Source of the DNA: Rhizophagus irregularis
Lineage: Eukaryota > Glomeromycota > Glomeromycetes > Glomerales > Glomeraceae
Reading direction: 5' to 3'
DNA length: 64,000 nt
NCBI RefSeq assembly: GCF_026210795.1
Contig: NC_089440.1
Coordinates: 1,364,001 to 1,428,000, forward strand
The translations under genes were made by a program, and so were the position numbers. This document shows, in pieces, positions 34,433 through 47,480 of this stretch (its first letter is position 1; each line of letters opens with the position of its first letter). The notes under the pieces are model-generated. The model saw only the letters and a program-made list of their open reading frames with translations, was not told the DNA's origin and did no database searches.

Positions 34433-37400
34433 GAATTATTTAAATAATAATATCTTTATTTTTTTAATACTTATGTAATACAATTTAAAGTTTAAAAAAC
34501 TTTTTATTTCATATAATATAAATGGAATAACAAATGTATTAATTATAAATATTATAAATAAAACTTTTATAATGTTTTAGATTATTATAACGAAATTTAA
34601 ACTGTATTTAAATTAAAAAAAATAATTTAAGATCTTAATATTAATAATTAAACTATTGCAAAGCTTATTATAATAAATATTTTTTCAAATTATACCATTT
34701 TTTTTAGTTTTTAATATTTTAATAGCTTTCAAATAATAAACAATTATGATATTTTAAAACTATCAATTTCAATAATACTTTTAATATTATTAAGAGAGCA
34801 CTTACTGAAAATCCCATTTTTATTATAATTACTACAACTATTGACTCTAATTTTTCTATTAATATGAGAATTCATCATTTGAAAAATTTATAAAAAGAAG
34901 CATTAGAAAATGAGATAAAGAATTTAGACTTATTTTTACATAAGCTTAAAATTCAATTTGAATTTAAAAATAATGTCATAAATATAAAAGATATATTTGA
35001 TGAGATGATTGAAAAGAAAATAAAAGTTAAAAAGTAAGATAAGATTAAAGTTTTTGAATAAAACAATTAGATAAAAATTATATAAATATATATTTATAAT
35101 TAGTATATAAAAATAATATTAGTTAAATTTTTAATTGCATCTAGTTAACTATTTTTTATTTATAAAATTTTAATAAAACTATTTATAATTTCACTTGTAT
35201 TAGGCTTTATTTTTTAAATTTATATGTGATATATTTGCTTTTACCAATAAATATAAAAAATTTAAATAATATATAGCTTTTTATTTTCAACTTAATAAAA
35301 TCTCAAAAAATAAAATTAAAAATATTTAAATATTTTTCTGTTATAATTTTATAATCTAACAGACATAATGAGCTAATTGTTAAAAAACTATTGTATTATA
35401 ATATTTTAAAAAGCTGTTTAAGTACTACATAATTTAATAATTTTATAAAAAAATGAAAAAAACTATATTTAACAATTTATACAAGTTTTTGCTTAACTGT
35501 TAAGTCTAAATATTGAGATAAGGCAATTATATAAAATTAAACATCTGAAATATATTAATAAAATTCTTGCTAAAGGAATAAGAACTGTATAATATAAGAT
35601 TTATATATATATTTTGCATTTTTTTAAAAAATTTACATTTATTTTAATATTTATAACTAAGTTAACTAAGTTCAAGTTTGAGAAATTAAATTTAAAATAA
35701 TTAAAGAAAGAGTTATAAAATTAAAAGAAAAGCAGTTATAAAATATAGTAACTTTTAACTAAATTTATCATTACTAATTGAAATTAAATACAGTATTAAA
35801 AAGCTATAAAATTTAAATAAATTGTCAGAAAATATAATCAGATTTTTTTGTAATACAAATAATATTAATAAAATAATATTTTTTTTTCCAATAATTATAA
35901 TTTTAAATATAAGATTTGAAAATATGTATAGTAATTTTAAAATCATTTTTATTAATTTGTAAAAATTAAATAGCTATTATAAGAAAATATAGGTGAATTT
36001 TATATTAGTGATAATAGGATATAGAAGTAATTTATAGAATAGTCAAAGTTTTAATAGATTAGTTATGCACATAGCAAAAATTTCTGTAATTTCATATAAC
36101 TAATACACTTATGAATTACACTACTTTGCAAAAAAAAAAAAAAAATTGTTAAGAGTTAAAATACTATATAAAATTGTTAATGAAAATTTGAATATTACTT
36201 TCTTTTGAACATTTCTATATTAAAAAATAAATCAATATATTTTTTTTGCTTAAAACTCTTTAGTTATATACGAATATACTTAAAGCTATATATATACAAT
36301 TCTCATCAGAGTTTTTGCAGTTAATATTCTTAAAGAAATAAATGTTTTTTTTGAAAACACTGTTTTTTTTGAAATAAATCTATATTTATTTATTGCATAG
36401 TTCTTTAGTAATAAAAAAGCTACAAAGTAATGTATATATATGGATAAGTTTTTAATAAAAATCTATAGAATTTAACCAATACAAAGACATATTTTTATTA
36501 ATAAAAAAACTATAAACAGTTAGAAAAATTATCATTACTAAATTATTAAATCATTATTATATTATAAAATTATATAAATTAATACTTTATAAAGTAATAT
36601 TATGAAATTACTAAAATTAATATATTATAATATAATAAAAATTCAAGTTGCTGGTTATTCTTGTAACTAATTAATTTTAAGAATAATTAGTAACTAAAGT
36701 ACTAAACCTGATTTAAAAGATTAAAATTAAAGAATTTTTTTCAAAATTGAGATTTTTATTGCATTATATCTTTTGATATAATTAGATTAAATATAATAAC
36801 TTTTAAATTTTAACTAAAAAATTCTTTTACTTTGATTTTTTAAATCAGATTTCATATAATTTTTTAAAGAAAATTTATAAAATTAATATATATATTTTTA
36901 AAAAAATAATGAATTAATAAAATAAAAAAAACAAAAAATATTTTTAAAAGAATTTTATAATTTATTATTATAGTAATATATTACTAGTAATGTTATATAC
37001 TAAATTATAGTAAATTACCAGATTTTTAAATTTACTTAATAATATAGGCATTTTGTAATAAAAAAGGATAAATCTACTGAAAAATTCAAATTTTCTTTTA
37101 TATGCTAAAAATATTCTAAATGCTATAATTTGTTCAGATTTTATATTAACTCATTTTTAATTTTTTTTAGTAGTTTCATTCTTTTTTACTGCCAAATGCC
37201 TATATATAATAAAATTAAAGATTTTTAAATTGCATAAAAGTTTATAAACTTTTAATAAAGTCAGTCAAAAATTCTTTTATTTAAAAACTAATTTATTAAT
37301 TTTTTTTTTTCTTTGTAAAGGCGTGATCATGTTTATTAATAATAATGTTAAAGTAATACAATATATTTACAAAAGTAAAATAAAATAAAGTATTCTAAAT

Positions 37401-38673
37401 TAATTTAAACATTATCAATATACTGCCTTTTCTGAAGGAAAAGACTGACCTATCACTTTGAGATTAAAGATGACTTGTCATAATAGATCTAAAAATTTGA
37501 CCAATAATCTTTCTTGTCGAACATTAAGCTATTTCATAATTCCTAACATGAACTTACTATTTTATCTAATTTATTGATCACTAATTTAGTTTTGTTGGTC
37601 GACTTTTTCATCTTAGCATTAATCCTTTTCTAATATTTTAAATCAACTAATTTAACATTCCTAAAAAACTAATTATTAATAGTTATTAAAATATGATTAA
37701 AAATATCCAATTTTAAGAATGCAGAAAATAATTTATTTACTATAAAGTAATAGATAAGATAATTTTATATGTAGTAAAATGAGAAAAACATATAGAAGAT
37801 CATTACTTATACTTTGCAATAAGAGAATTTTTTTTTTTGTTTTAATATATAAAAACTAAAAATAATTAGCTATTAAATAAAAAAATTGGCTAAATTTATT
37901 GAAAATTTATAAACTTTTATATAATATAAAAATCTTCAATTTTACCATATATTACTAAGTAAATTTTATAAATTTAATAATTTATTGTATATTATCAATT
38001 ATCAAATTTTATAAATTATATAAAAATTATATAGTAATATAGTAGATAGAATTTTGTATACCAGCCATACTATAAATAAAAAAAAAAAATTTTGTATACC
38101 AAAAAATTCAAATTTTTGGAATAAATAGGAAAAATGAATTATAATAAAAATATAGTTATATAATACTAATAATTAGTATCTTACATATGCAACTTGAAAT
38201 GACTTGTATAGGACAAATTTTATTATATAAAAAATTGATTTAAAACTCAATTTAATTCAAACTCGTAAGGAACACTACTAATAATAATATATTGCTATAA
38301 TAATAAACTATAAATTTTTTTTTAAAAAAGTAATTATATAATAAATTATTTTTTTTTTAAAAAAAAAATAAATAAAATTTTTTAAATGAATTTTTATTTA
38401 AATGATTAATATTTTTTTATTTAAAATTTTAATTTATATTAAAAGTTTATATTTAATTTTAATTAAAAAAACAAACTTATTTTTTTTATATTTTTTTTGT
38501 TTTATTTACAAAGTTTTAATTAAATTTTTAAAAATAATAAAATAAATAAATATTTTACATTATATTTTTTTAATATAGATAAAACATAGAATTAAATTTA
38601 ATGAAAAAAAAAAGTTATATTTAAAATCAACTTTGATGCTTTAAGTAAATTTGTATCTCTTAAACTGTAAGCA

Positions 38674-38960
38674 ATTGTGGGTAGTGTTCCGTATGAATCA
38701 AATTTCTTCTCTGAAATTCGATTCGATTTGGACTTGATTCAGACTCGATTTGACCTCCAAAAATTATTATCTCAGGATCCAGTGATCCAATTTTGATGAT
38801 CTTTTTTTAATCGATAGGTCTCGTTGCCCTAATCAAAATAAAAAAAAATCATCGAAATCAGACTGCTAGATTAAAAGATATTCGCAAAATACGTTTTTAT
38901 TATTCAGGAGCAATCAGAGTCATACCGTGTCATGAATCGATTTGTGCGGAACACTAATTG
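38674..38960. mobile_element. Inverted-repeat element with TAGTGTTCCG / CGGAACACTA ends
   Basis: The left end CAATTGTGGGTAGTGTTCCG and the right end CGGAACACTAATTG are inverted; GTATGAATC and GATTTGTG follow inwards. Another GGAACACTAC at 38269-38278 is inverted relative to 38681-38690 and may be a second nested end. The interior carries ATCCAGTGATCC, as in the hairpin units at 33.6-34.2 kb. Confidence 0.5.
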
Positions 38961-40735
38961 CGAGCAAATTTGCCTGCAATTTTATTAAAATTTCAGCTTT
39001 CATATAATTTTATGAAAAATAAAGCAATTTTAATAAAATTTTTTCCAAAATAGTTTAAATTATATATTGTGTAGCAATTATTATCATTTATTAATTATAT
39101 ATTAGAAAATCGAAAATTACCTATTGGTCAAAAGTTGTATTTTAAAATAATCACAAAATTTTAAAAAACTTTGCATTTAACTTCAACGATTTCATTGATA
39201 ATTAATTGTAGCTATATAAAAGCTTAATAGAATATGTAGAATTTGGTATGAGAAATAGCTTTTATTAATATGATTTTTAATGTTTAAAAGTAGGATTTTG
39301 ACTTTATATAGAACCTTAGTGAAAATTTTATTATACATTTTAATTATAATATTATACTCATAAAAATTAATTTTTTTTCCTCTATTTTGTTTATTATAAT
39401 GCAAAATTTTTATAATGAAAATAAAAAGTTATAATAAATATTCAAATAGAGAAAAAAATATAATAAGAAAAGTTAAGATTTTACTATATAAAAATTCTGA
39501 TACTATTTTTGTAGGTTAATTTCTCATCCAATTTTAATGATCAATTGCATATCTAACTCACATAATTTATGGCCAGAATGTAGATCAATTTGGCTGCAAA
39601 ATTATGTGATGATCTGGCCAAAATTAAAGAATTTTTTATAGTGTCATTTATCCTAATTTAGAAATTGCAGGCACAATACAGTTTAAGGGATAATAAACAA
39701 AAATATACATACTGCATGTTTCTCTTAAAATTAAATTTTTTTATATAAATTTTCAATAAAATCATATAATATATATATGAACATTTCATGTAATTTAAAA
39801 AATTTTCTTTAATATATATATATTTTTATAAAATTATTATATTTAAATACTTTATAGAAATATTTTAAAATTTTTCTGATGTAAATATATTTTTATTAAA
39901 AAAAAGAAATTTATATTTAAATAAAACACAATGCAATATAATAAGAAATTAAATAAAAAATTAAAAAAAAATTCAATAAATTATAAAAAATCTGGAAACC
40001 ATTAGATTCTTTTTATTAAGATAAACTTATTAATATAATTTTATTAAATTTGAATTGTATATATTTTGAAAATACCTTTAAAATAAACAATTTTTTATGA
40101 TTAATAAGTAAATTCCAATTGTATTCTATATATAAATTGTTTGGAATTTTGTTATAAATTATTAAGTTAAATTTTATAAAATACATGTTAATATATATGT
40201 TCTACTATTTCAGATATTATAATTCTTTATTTAGGAATTTGAATTAACTTATCTTTAAGCTGAAATCCAGTTCCAGAAAGGTGTTTTCTAAAAAAACAAA
40301 GTAAAAGGAATGTTCTAAGTTGTTTAAACCAAATTCTGAAGGGGAAGATCAAAGGAGAAGATCAAAGACATTCCAGACTGCTCTATTTAAAGATGTGTTT
40401 CCATACCCTATCTTATGATAATACTTGCCCAGTTACTTGCTCAGATCTTGATTTTAAAAAGTTTTTTATACTGCCCTTAAAAATTCCATAATAATTTTAA
40501 AAAATTCATGGAAATTTAAGTAGGGTGAAAATAATTCTATGTATATTAATTTTTGTTTCAATTGTATTTTGATTTTTTGATTTTTTGAATTTTTTGAGAA
40601 AAAATACCTGTTCTTTTTATAAGACCTTCTAATAAATACCAGATATATCATAATGGAAGATATTTTTTAATCAGTTCTATACATTCAATATATTTATTTA
40701 TTTTATTTTTACATATGATATAAATTACAAAGCTT

Positions 40736-41845
40736 TCAACTTTTCATTTTAAAAACTAAATTATCATTATCAATAAAATAAATTTCACGAAGATAATTAA
40801 GAGTTGCATATTTAACATATTTCCTAATCAAAACCCAATTTCCATCACGATATTTCCATAAGTTATTATTGATATCAATTCCAATTATATATTGATCATT
40901 AAAAACTTTAATTTGTTTAAATGGAGATTCTGATATAGCAATACTATTAATAAGGTAAAAAAAATTATTAATTACTCATCTTAAAAAAAGAGAGATAAAT
41001 AAAAAGGTTTACATACTATTTTTTATTAGTAGAGTATTTATAAATATAATGATCACTGCCTATGATCCATAATGACCTATAATCACTATAATCATCATCC
41101 ATTTGAGAAATAGGACAAGAAATTTGATAATATTTTTTTAAACAATCCACTAAAAAAAAAAATGAATGTCAATTGTATTTACAAAAAAAACAATTCATAA
41201 TATACTTTACATACAACATGCCCAGCTATATGTGTCAGGCGAATCATAAAAAGCTTGAATTAAATGATTACGAGAATCTATAGTATAAATCAAATAAGAA
41301 CTATAAACGGAGACATTTTTATGTTCATAATTTCCATAACTAATTCGTTCCCTTTAATAAACATGTTAACTTATTTTAATCAATATTATTTTAAAACAAT
41401 ATTTGATATTTGTAAATAAAAATTGAAAAACCTTTTACCATTTATCAGTTCTAATATATACTTCATTATCTTTTTTAGTAATAGCTATAGTTCCATCAGC
41501 TCCAATAGAGAAATCTAAAACATCAGATTCCTTAAATATCAAAGATTCTAGGACCGGATACCAATGAAAAAGCTATGTAATATATTAAAGTGCATGTTGA
41601 TATTATATTAAAAAGGCAATAGAATCATTTTGTACATTACACTTTACTTCATTCTCTTCTGTCAAAAACCAAATATCTCGTCCATAACTATCAATTTTTT
41701 TCGGATTTTTAGGATGTGGAATTTTACTAACTTGTTGATCACTCAAATCATAACTACTATTAAAAAATAAATAAATGAACAAAATAACAATCGTTCCAAC
41801 TTTTAAGTGTAAAAGTTTAATAAATGAAAATTGGCAAAAAGCCAT
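40736..41845 (-). CDS. Membrane-anchored tectonin-like propeller protein, array copy M1
   Basis: On the minus strand, exons 41845-41648, 41572-41439, 41351-41215, 41149-41017 and 40943-40736 close at 269 residues with phases 0,2,1,2. MAFCQFSFIKLLHLKVG leads into an anchor helix at about residues 15-29 (GTIVILFIYLFF). M1-M3 share the linker KIPHPKNPKKIDSYGRDIWF in place of the FPFP...KIDVGQGED of the plus-strand copies, defining a subgroup. Other blade pieces are VLDFSIGADGTIAITKKDN, NVSVYSSYLIYTIDSRN, YYQISCPISQM, SLWIIGSDHYIYKYS and QYIIGIDINNNLWKYRDGNW. Exon 4 is about 24 nt longer than in P1, giving an acidic insert (QMDDDYSDY). CACGTG lies 75 bp upstream of the ATG. Confidence 0.82.
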
Positions 41846-41919
41846 GTTTCTTTCAAAATCTAAAAATTTTTACGTTTCAAATAAATAGAGATAACCAATG
41901 TCGTACAATCGGCTACTTA

Positions 41920-41925
41920 CACGTG
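41920..41925. promoter_or_regulatory. CACGTG motif upstream of M1
   Basis: ACACGTGAT, 75 bp before the M1 ATG, in a block (TGTCGTACA...ACACGTGAT) also present before M2 and M3. CACGTG is the E-box bound by fungal bHLH factors; use here is inference. Confidence 0.5.
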
Positions 41926-42079
41926 ATATATCTTCATCAGCATCCTTAAAGTATCAAGGTAAAAATGGTACAATGTCTTATGATTATAAAGTATCTAAAC
42001 CCGAGAGTTTTGATCATATTTCACATATATATTTATTTATTTGTTGTATATTATACATATTTACAAATCTTTCTGCTTT

Positions 42080-43185
42080 TCATTTTTTAATTCTAAAAAC
42101 TAAATTATCGTTATCAATAAAATAAATTTCACCAAGATAATTAAGAGTTGCACTTTTAACATTACTCTTAACCAAAACCCAATCTCCATCACGATATTTC
42201 CATAAGTTATTATTGATATCAATTCCAATTATGTATTGATCATTTAAAACTTTAATTTGTTTAAATGGAGATTCTGATATAGCAATACTATTAATAAGGT
42301 AAAAAAAATTATTAATTACTCATCTTGAAAAAAAAGAGATAAAATAAAAGATTTACATACTATTTATTAAAAGAGTTTTTACAAATATAATTCTTGCTAT
42401 CTATGATCCATATTGAATTAAAATTATCTTCATCACCCATTTCAAGAGGGCAAGAAATTTGATAATATTTTTTATTACACTCTAAAAAAAAATTATTATG
42501 AATGAATGTTAATTATATTTACAAAAAAATAATTTCTAATATACTTTACATACCGCAATTCCAGTTATATGTGCTAGACATCAAATCATAAGAAGCTTTA
42601 ATTAAATGATTACGAGAATCTATAGTATAAATCGTATAATAATCATAAACGGAGATATTTTTATGTTCATAATTTCCATAACTAATTCGTTCCCTTTAAT
42701 AAAAATATTAACTTGGTTTAATCAATATTATTTTAAAACAATATTTGATATTTGTAAATAAAAATTGAAAATCTTTTACCATTTATTAGCATGAATAGTT
42801 CTGATATATACTTCATTATCTTTTTTAATCATAGCAACAGTTCCATCAGCTCCAATAGAGAAATCTAAAACATCAGATTCCTTAAATATCAAAGTTTCTA
42901 GGACCGGATACCAATGCAAAAGCTAATATAAAATGCATATTAATATTATATTTAATAAGACAATAGAATCATTTCATTTTGCACATTACACTTTACTTCA
43001 TTCTCTTCTGTCAAAAACCAAATATCTCGTCCATAACTATCAATTTTTTTCGGATTTTTAGGATGTGGAATTTTACTAACTTGTTGATTACTAAAATCAT
43101 AACTACCATCAAAAAATAAATAAATAAACAAAATAAATATCGTTCCAACCTTAAGGTGTAAAAGTTTAATAAATGAAAATTGCAT
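42080..43185 (-). CDS. Membrane-anchored tectonin-like propeller protein, array copy M2
   Basis: Exons 43185-42997, 42922-42780, 42693-42554, 42481-42361 and 42287-42080 give 266 residues, phases 0,2,1,2. The start MQFSFIKLLHLKVG lacks the three residues after Met that M1 has (MAFCQ...), a small deletion that re-used the same ATG position. The anchor spans about residues 12-26. Exon 2 retains the longer RTIHANKW end that M1 lost. Exon 4 is 121 nt against 133 in M1, so the blade insert varies in length. The last blade, DGDWVLVKSNVKSATLNYLG, is close to M1. The CACGTG block is 81 bp upstream of the ATG. No defects seen. Confidence 0.82.
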
Positions 43186-43265
43186 TTTTTTAAAAATTTT
43201 ATAACTAAAAATCTGATATAAACAAATGTCGATCGTACAAAAACCTTATTTAACTCTGCTACATA

Positions 43266-43271
43266 CACGTG
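43266..43271. promoter_or_regulatory. CACGTG motif upstream of M2
   Basis: ACACGTGATATCC, 81 bp before the M2 ATG, in the same context (TGTCGATCGTACAAAAA on one side, CGCATCCTTGAAGTATCAA on the other) as M1. Confidence 0.5.
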
Positions 43272-43389
43272 ATATCCTCATCGCATCCTTGAAGTATCAA
43301 TTTATGTTATAAAGGCAAATTGTATTTTTTTTAAAATATTACACGCCCATACATATCTATCTATTTATTTATCGTAATATGATACATAT

Positions 43390-44526
43390 TTACAAAGCTT
43401 TCGACTTTTCATTTTTAATCCTAAAAACTAAATTATCATTGTCAATAACATAAATTTCTTCAAGATAATTAATAGTTGCACTTTTAACATTACTCCTAAC
43501 AAAAATCCAATTTCCATAATGATATTTCCATAAGTTATCATTCATATCAATTCCAATTAAGTATCGACTACGTAGAACTTTAATTTGCTTAAATGAAGAT
43601 TCTGATATAGCAATACTATTAATAGGTAAAAAAATCATTGTTACTTATTTTTGATGAAAAAAGAGATAAAATAAAAGATTTACATACTGTTTTCCATTAT
43701 CTATGTATTTATAAATATAATTTTCGCTACCTATAGTCCACAAATGACTATAAATATAATCCATAAGGACATCATGTCGAAAAGGACAAGAGACGTAGTA
43801 ATGATTATTTAAACAATCAACTATAAAATATTATGAATGAATGTTATTATATTTACGAAAAATAATTCATAATATACATAATATACTATACATACTACAC
43901 ATCCAGCCATATGTGTCAGTATTCATATTATAATAACCTTTGATGAGATGATTATGAGAATCTATAGTATAGATCTCAAGAATATTACAAACGGAGATAT
44001 TTTTATGTTCAAAATTTTCATAGTAACTAACTCGTTCCCTTTAATAGGAAAGTTAACTTGTTTTAATATATATTATTTTAAAACAATATTTGATATTCGT
44101 AAATAAAAATCCTTTACCATTCATTAGCATTAATAGTTCTGGTATATACTTCATTATCTTTTTTAATAATAGCAACAATTCCACCTTCTCCAATAGAGAA
44201 ATCTAATACGTCAGATTCTTTAAATATCAAAGTTTCTAGGACCGGATACCAATGAAAAAGCTAACACAATAAAATGCACGTTAATTATTTTTAAAAAGGG
44301 TAATAGAATCATTTTACAAACGATTGAACATAAAATGGTTACACTTTACTTCATTCTCTTCTGTCAAAAACCAAATATCTTGTCCATCACAATCTATTTT
44401 TTTCGGATTTTTAGGATGTGGAATTTTACTAACTTGTTGATCACTCAAATCATAACTGCCATTAAAAAGTAAATAAATGAACAAAATAACAATTACTCCA
44501 GCTTCAAAGTGCAAAAGTTTAATCAT
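43390..44526 (-). CDS. Membrane-anchored tectonin-like propeller protein, array copy M3
   Basis: Exons 44526-44350, 44260-44118, 44038-43896, 43820-43688 and 43615-43390 give 273 residues, phases 0,2,1,2. An in-frame ATG at 44613 would add 29 residues. I prefer 44526 because it aligns MIKLLHFEAG with FIKLLHLKVG of M1/M2 and keeps CACGTG at 87 bp; the upstream ATG would sit next to that motif. The anchor is about residues 8-21 (AGVIVILFIYLLFN). The family linker reads KIPHPKNPKKIDCDGQDIWF. The C-terminus is extended to RIKNEKSKAL, slightly longer than in M1/M2. In the last blade YHYGNWIFVRSNVKSATINYLE is conserved. Confidence 0.8.
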
Positions 44527-44612
44527 TTTTTCAAAAAGAAAATATTCCCAATTAAACACGAATAAACCAGATCTGACAGCATCAATGTCGTACAAAAATC
44601 TTATACGCAACA

Positions 44613-44618
44613 CACGTG
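44613..44618. promoter_or_regulatory. CACGTG motif upstream of M3
   Basis: ACACGTGATGCC, 87 bp before the preferred M3 ATG, following TGTCGTACAAAAATCTTAT as in M1 and M2. Confidence 0.5.
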
Positions 44619-44868
44619 ATGCCTTTTCTTATTCATGCCCATGGGTTGAAGTTTTTCTAGTTTAGTTACTTTGTTCCTTCCAACTACGATGTACTTACCA
44701 CCTGTATCTGTCATTATTTCAAAAAAAATCCATGTTATAAAGGTAAAAAATGGTATAATATCTTTGAAATTATGAAGTATCTAATTTTAGTTTAAAAAAA
44801 TATTACATGTATATTTTTTTTGTGGTATAACACATTTTTACAATGATCATTTTTAATCATTTTTAATC

Positions 44869-45960
44869 TTAAAAATTTAAATTATCATTATCAATAACAT
44901 AAATTACTCCAAGATAATTAATAGTCGCACTTTTAACATTACTTCTAATCTGAATCCAAGTTCCGCTATTATATTCCCATAAATTATCATAGTAATCAAT
45001 CCCAATTACGTATTTTTCATGTAGAGCCTTAATTTGCTTAAATACAATTTCTGCTACGGGAACACTAAAAATAAAATATGATTTCATGATGTAAGCTATA
45101 AATTTTTATTTTAATTATAATAAAATAAATAAAGGTTTACCGTATAAAATAATTAACATATAAATAAACATAACTATCGGGTCCTATGATCCATAATGAA
45201 TTATCAGGAGCACAAGAAACATAATAATATCTTGAATTATCAACTAAATTATTTAAATAGTATTTAAATTAATGCCATGCATATTAGATAGCAAATTTTT
45301 TTTTAAAAAAAAGCAATAATCATACCGTATTCCCAATTATATGTATTGGAATTAATATCATAGACACCTTTAATAAGACGATTATTATCATTTATTGTAT
45401 AAATTGTTTTATAACTACAAGCAGAAATCTTATTGCTAAAATAATAACTTCCATCATCGATTTGATTCCTTCATAAAATATAATAAATTAATTAAATTTT
45501 AAAAAGAAAGAAAATGATAAGAAACTTACCATGCATTAAGATAATAATTTCTAATATATATTTTATTATCTTTTTGAATACAAAAAACTATTCCATCTGA
45601 TCCAATAGTAAAATCTAAAACATCGCTTCTAACGTAAAGCAACTCGCTTCTAACACTAATCCAATGATAAAGCTATTAAAAATGTAAAACCTTAAGGATT
45701 TATCTTTCATGACAGCGATGTAGCTTAAAAAATTTTTACATTACTTTATCATCATAAGTTAAAATCCAAAAGTCTTCTCCTTGTCCAACATCAATTTTTT
45801 TGATTCCAGGATTATTAGGAAATGGAGGTACATTCACTTTACTAATTTGCATGTTAATGACATTTAAATCATTGAATATCAGATAAATAATCAAAATGAT
45901 AATCGCTCCAATAGAATTAAGCCGCAAAAATTTAACAAATGGTAATTGATAAAAGGCCAT
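44869..45960 (-). CDS. Membrane-anchored tectonin-like propeller protein, array copy M4
   Basis: Exons 45960-45745, 45672-45530, 45468-45326, 45243-45141 and 45064-44869 close at 266 residues, phases 0,2,1,2. The N-terminus MAFYQLPFVKFLRL and anchor (about residues 13-29, SIGAIIILIIYLIFN) are followed by VPPFPNNPGIKKIDVGQGEDFWILT. M4 therefore resembles the plus-strand subgroup more than its neighbours M1-M3. Exon 4 is the shortest of the array (103 nt) and lacks the acidic insert: YYYVSCAPDNSLWIIGPDSYVYLYV. The last blade ends DNDNLNF, about eight residues earlier than in most. No CACGTG block is found upstream. Confidence 0.82.
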
Positions 45961-46392
45961 TTTTTTTTTTGATAGAGAAAATTGTTAATCTTACAATAAA
46001 CTTTATTTAAACTTTATTTAAATGAATATGTTTGTAACACATAAAATCTTGATTTTTAATGCAGTAACTGTGGCAATGATATGCATTTTGTATCCAAAAA
46101 ACCCCCAAAATATGAGCTCGAATCAACTTTATTTATTTATTATAAGAAATTTTATGTACAACTGATAATAATGTTATTGTTCAGTCGATTAGAAATAGGC
46201 AGAATTTAAATACCGATATTTTTATGAGACGTTCAATATTGAAATCAATATTAGTAGCATTAATTCCCTATTGGTCACCGCTGAATGAATGAACTTATTG
46301 GATGGGTCTTCTCTATTCTCCCATCAAGTAACTATAATTATTAAATAATAATAATTTGATAATAATTTGTATAAAAATACAAAGATGTATTA
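45961..46392. other. Intergenic, no gene seen
   Basis: About 430 bp between M4 and the end of M5, without recognisable features. Confidence 0.6.
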
Positions 46393-47471
46393 TCAATAAT
46401 AAATGATAAAAATTTCTCCACCAGCATAATTAATGGATGCACTTTTAACGTTCTTATTTTTCCATTGCCAATTACCATCTTTATATTCCCATAAATCATT
46501 AGTATTATCTATTCCAATAGCGTGTTGGTCAGAAAGAGCTTTGATATACTTAAATAGAGCTTCCGATCTAACAATACTAATAAATTAAAAATAAATAAAA
46601 ATTAATTATTAAAGAAAAACGAAGCAAATTATTTGATTTATAAAATAACATACTGTTTATTATTAGATATATATCTGTAAATGTAATCACCATCACCTCT
46701 GATCCACAATGAATAATCATGAGGAGCGCAAGAAATTTGATAATAATCATTTTTACAATCAACTAAAATATGTAAATGTTAATTTATAAATTCTTTCCAG
46801 ATATCATTTTTCTTTAAGTTTCATAATACATACCGCATATCCAATCATATCTATCAGTTTTAATATCATAAATACCTTTAATGAAATGGTTTTCAGAATC
46901 AGTAGTAAAGATCATATTGTAATCACAAATGGAAATTTTTTGATGTTTAAATTGTCCATCACTAATTCTACTTTCCCTTTAATAAAAATGTCAACCCAAT
47001 TAATTAATATTATTAAAACAAACTTGATATTGTAAAAAATGTTTTACCATTTATTAGCATGAATAGTTCTGATATATACTTCATTATCTTTTTTAATAAG
47101 AACAACTGTTCCATCTGATCCAACAGCAAAATCTAAAACATTGGAATCCTTATATATTAAATGTTTTATGATTGGGCTCCAATGATAAAGCTAATATAAT
47201 ACATAATATTAAAAAGAGAAATAGATTCACTCGAAAAGAAAATCTTAATTGAACTTAGATTAGAAAGATACACTACTTCATCGTTATCTGTTAAAAACCA
47301 AATATCTTCTCCTCGACCAATATCGATTTTCTTTGGATTCTCAGGGTATGGAATTCCTCTAACCTGTTGATCACTAAAATTATTAAAAAACAAATAAGTG
47401 ATGGTAAAAAGAATAATCGCTCCAATTTTAAAATTCAATAATTTAATAAATGATAAATGACAAAAGATCAT
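46393..47471 (-). CDS. Membrane-anchored tectonin-like propeller protein, array copy M5
   Basis: Exons 47471-47277, 47190-47048, 46976-46834, 46762-46654 and 46576-46393 give 257 residues, phases 0,2,1,2. The start at 47471 (MIFCHLSFIKLLNFKIG) aligns with M1; an in-frame ATG nine bases upstream is possible. The anchor is about residues 14-29. The linker GIPYPENPKKIDIGRGEDIWF is intermediate between the M1-M3 type and the plus-strand type. The stop comes early: a short indel in the last blade turns the expected YIDN into IFIIYY followed by TGA, removing about 12 residues. The blade core (KNKNVKSASINYAGGEIF) is kept, so the product may still fold. It is counted as intact with a shortened C-terminus. 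Confidence 0.78.
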
Positions 47472-47480
47472 TTTGATCAT

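Larger units (their letters stand above)
31636..40735. other. About 9 kb extremely AT-rich core between the two array halves
   Basis: No gene is supported; the short frames (for example 35755-35946, 39192-39404 and 40466-40651, minus strand) are low complexity. G and C are visibly scarce over most of it. Higher-complexity islands occur at 31700-31910, 32954-34432 and 38674-38960 and are repeat-like; they are listed separately. It separates plus-strand copies from minus-strand copies that point towards it. Confidence 0.65.

Noticed and set aside
31636-40735. Search for coding genes or a transposase in the AT-rich core
   Set aside because: Only short low-complexity frames; nothing with catalytic motifs or consistent codon use.
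43011-43268. Overlapping minus-strand frame in M2 exon 1
   Set aside because: A shadow of exon 1 in another frame; M2 exon 1 has the family sequence and correct phase.
44527-44613. Longer N-terminus for M3 starting at 44613
   Set aside because: It would overlap the conserved upstream block and place the ATG beside CACGTG; family alignment supports 44526.
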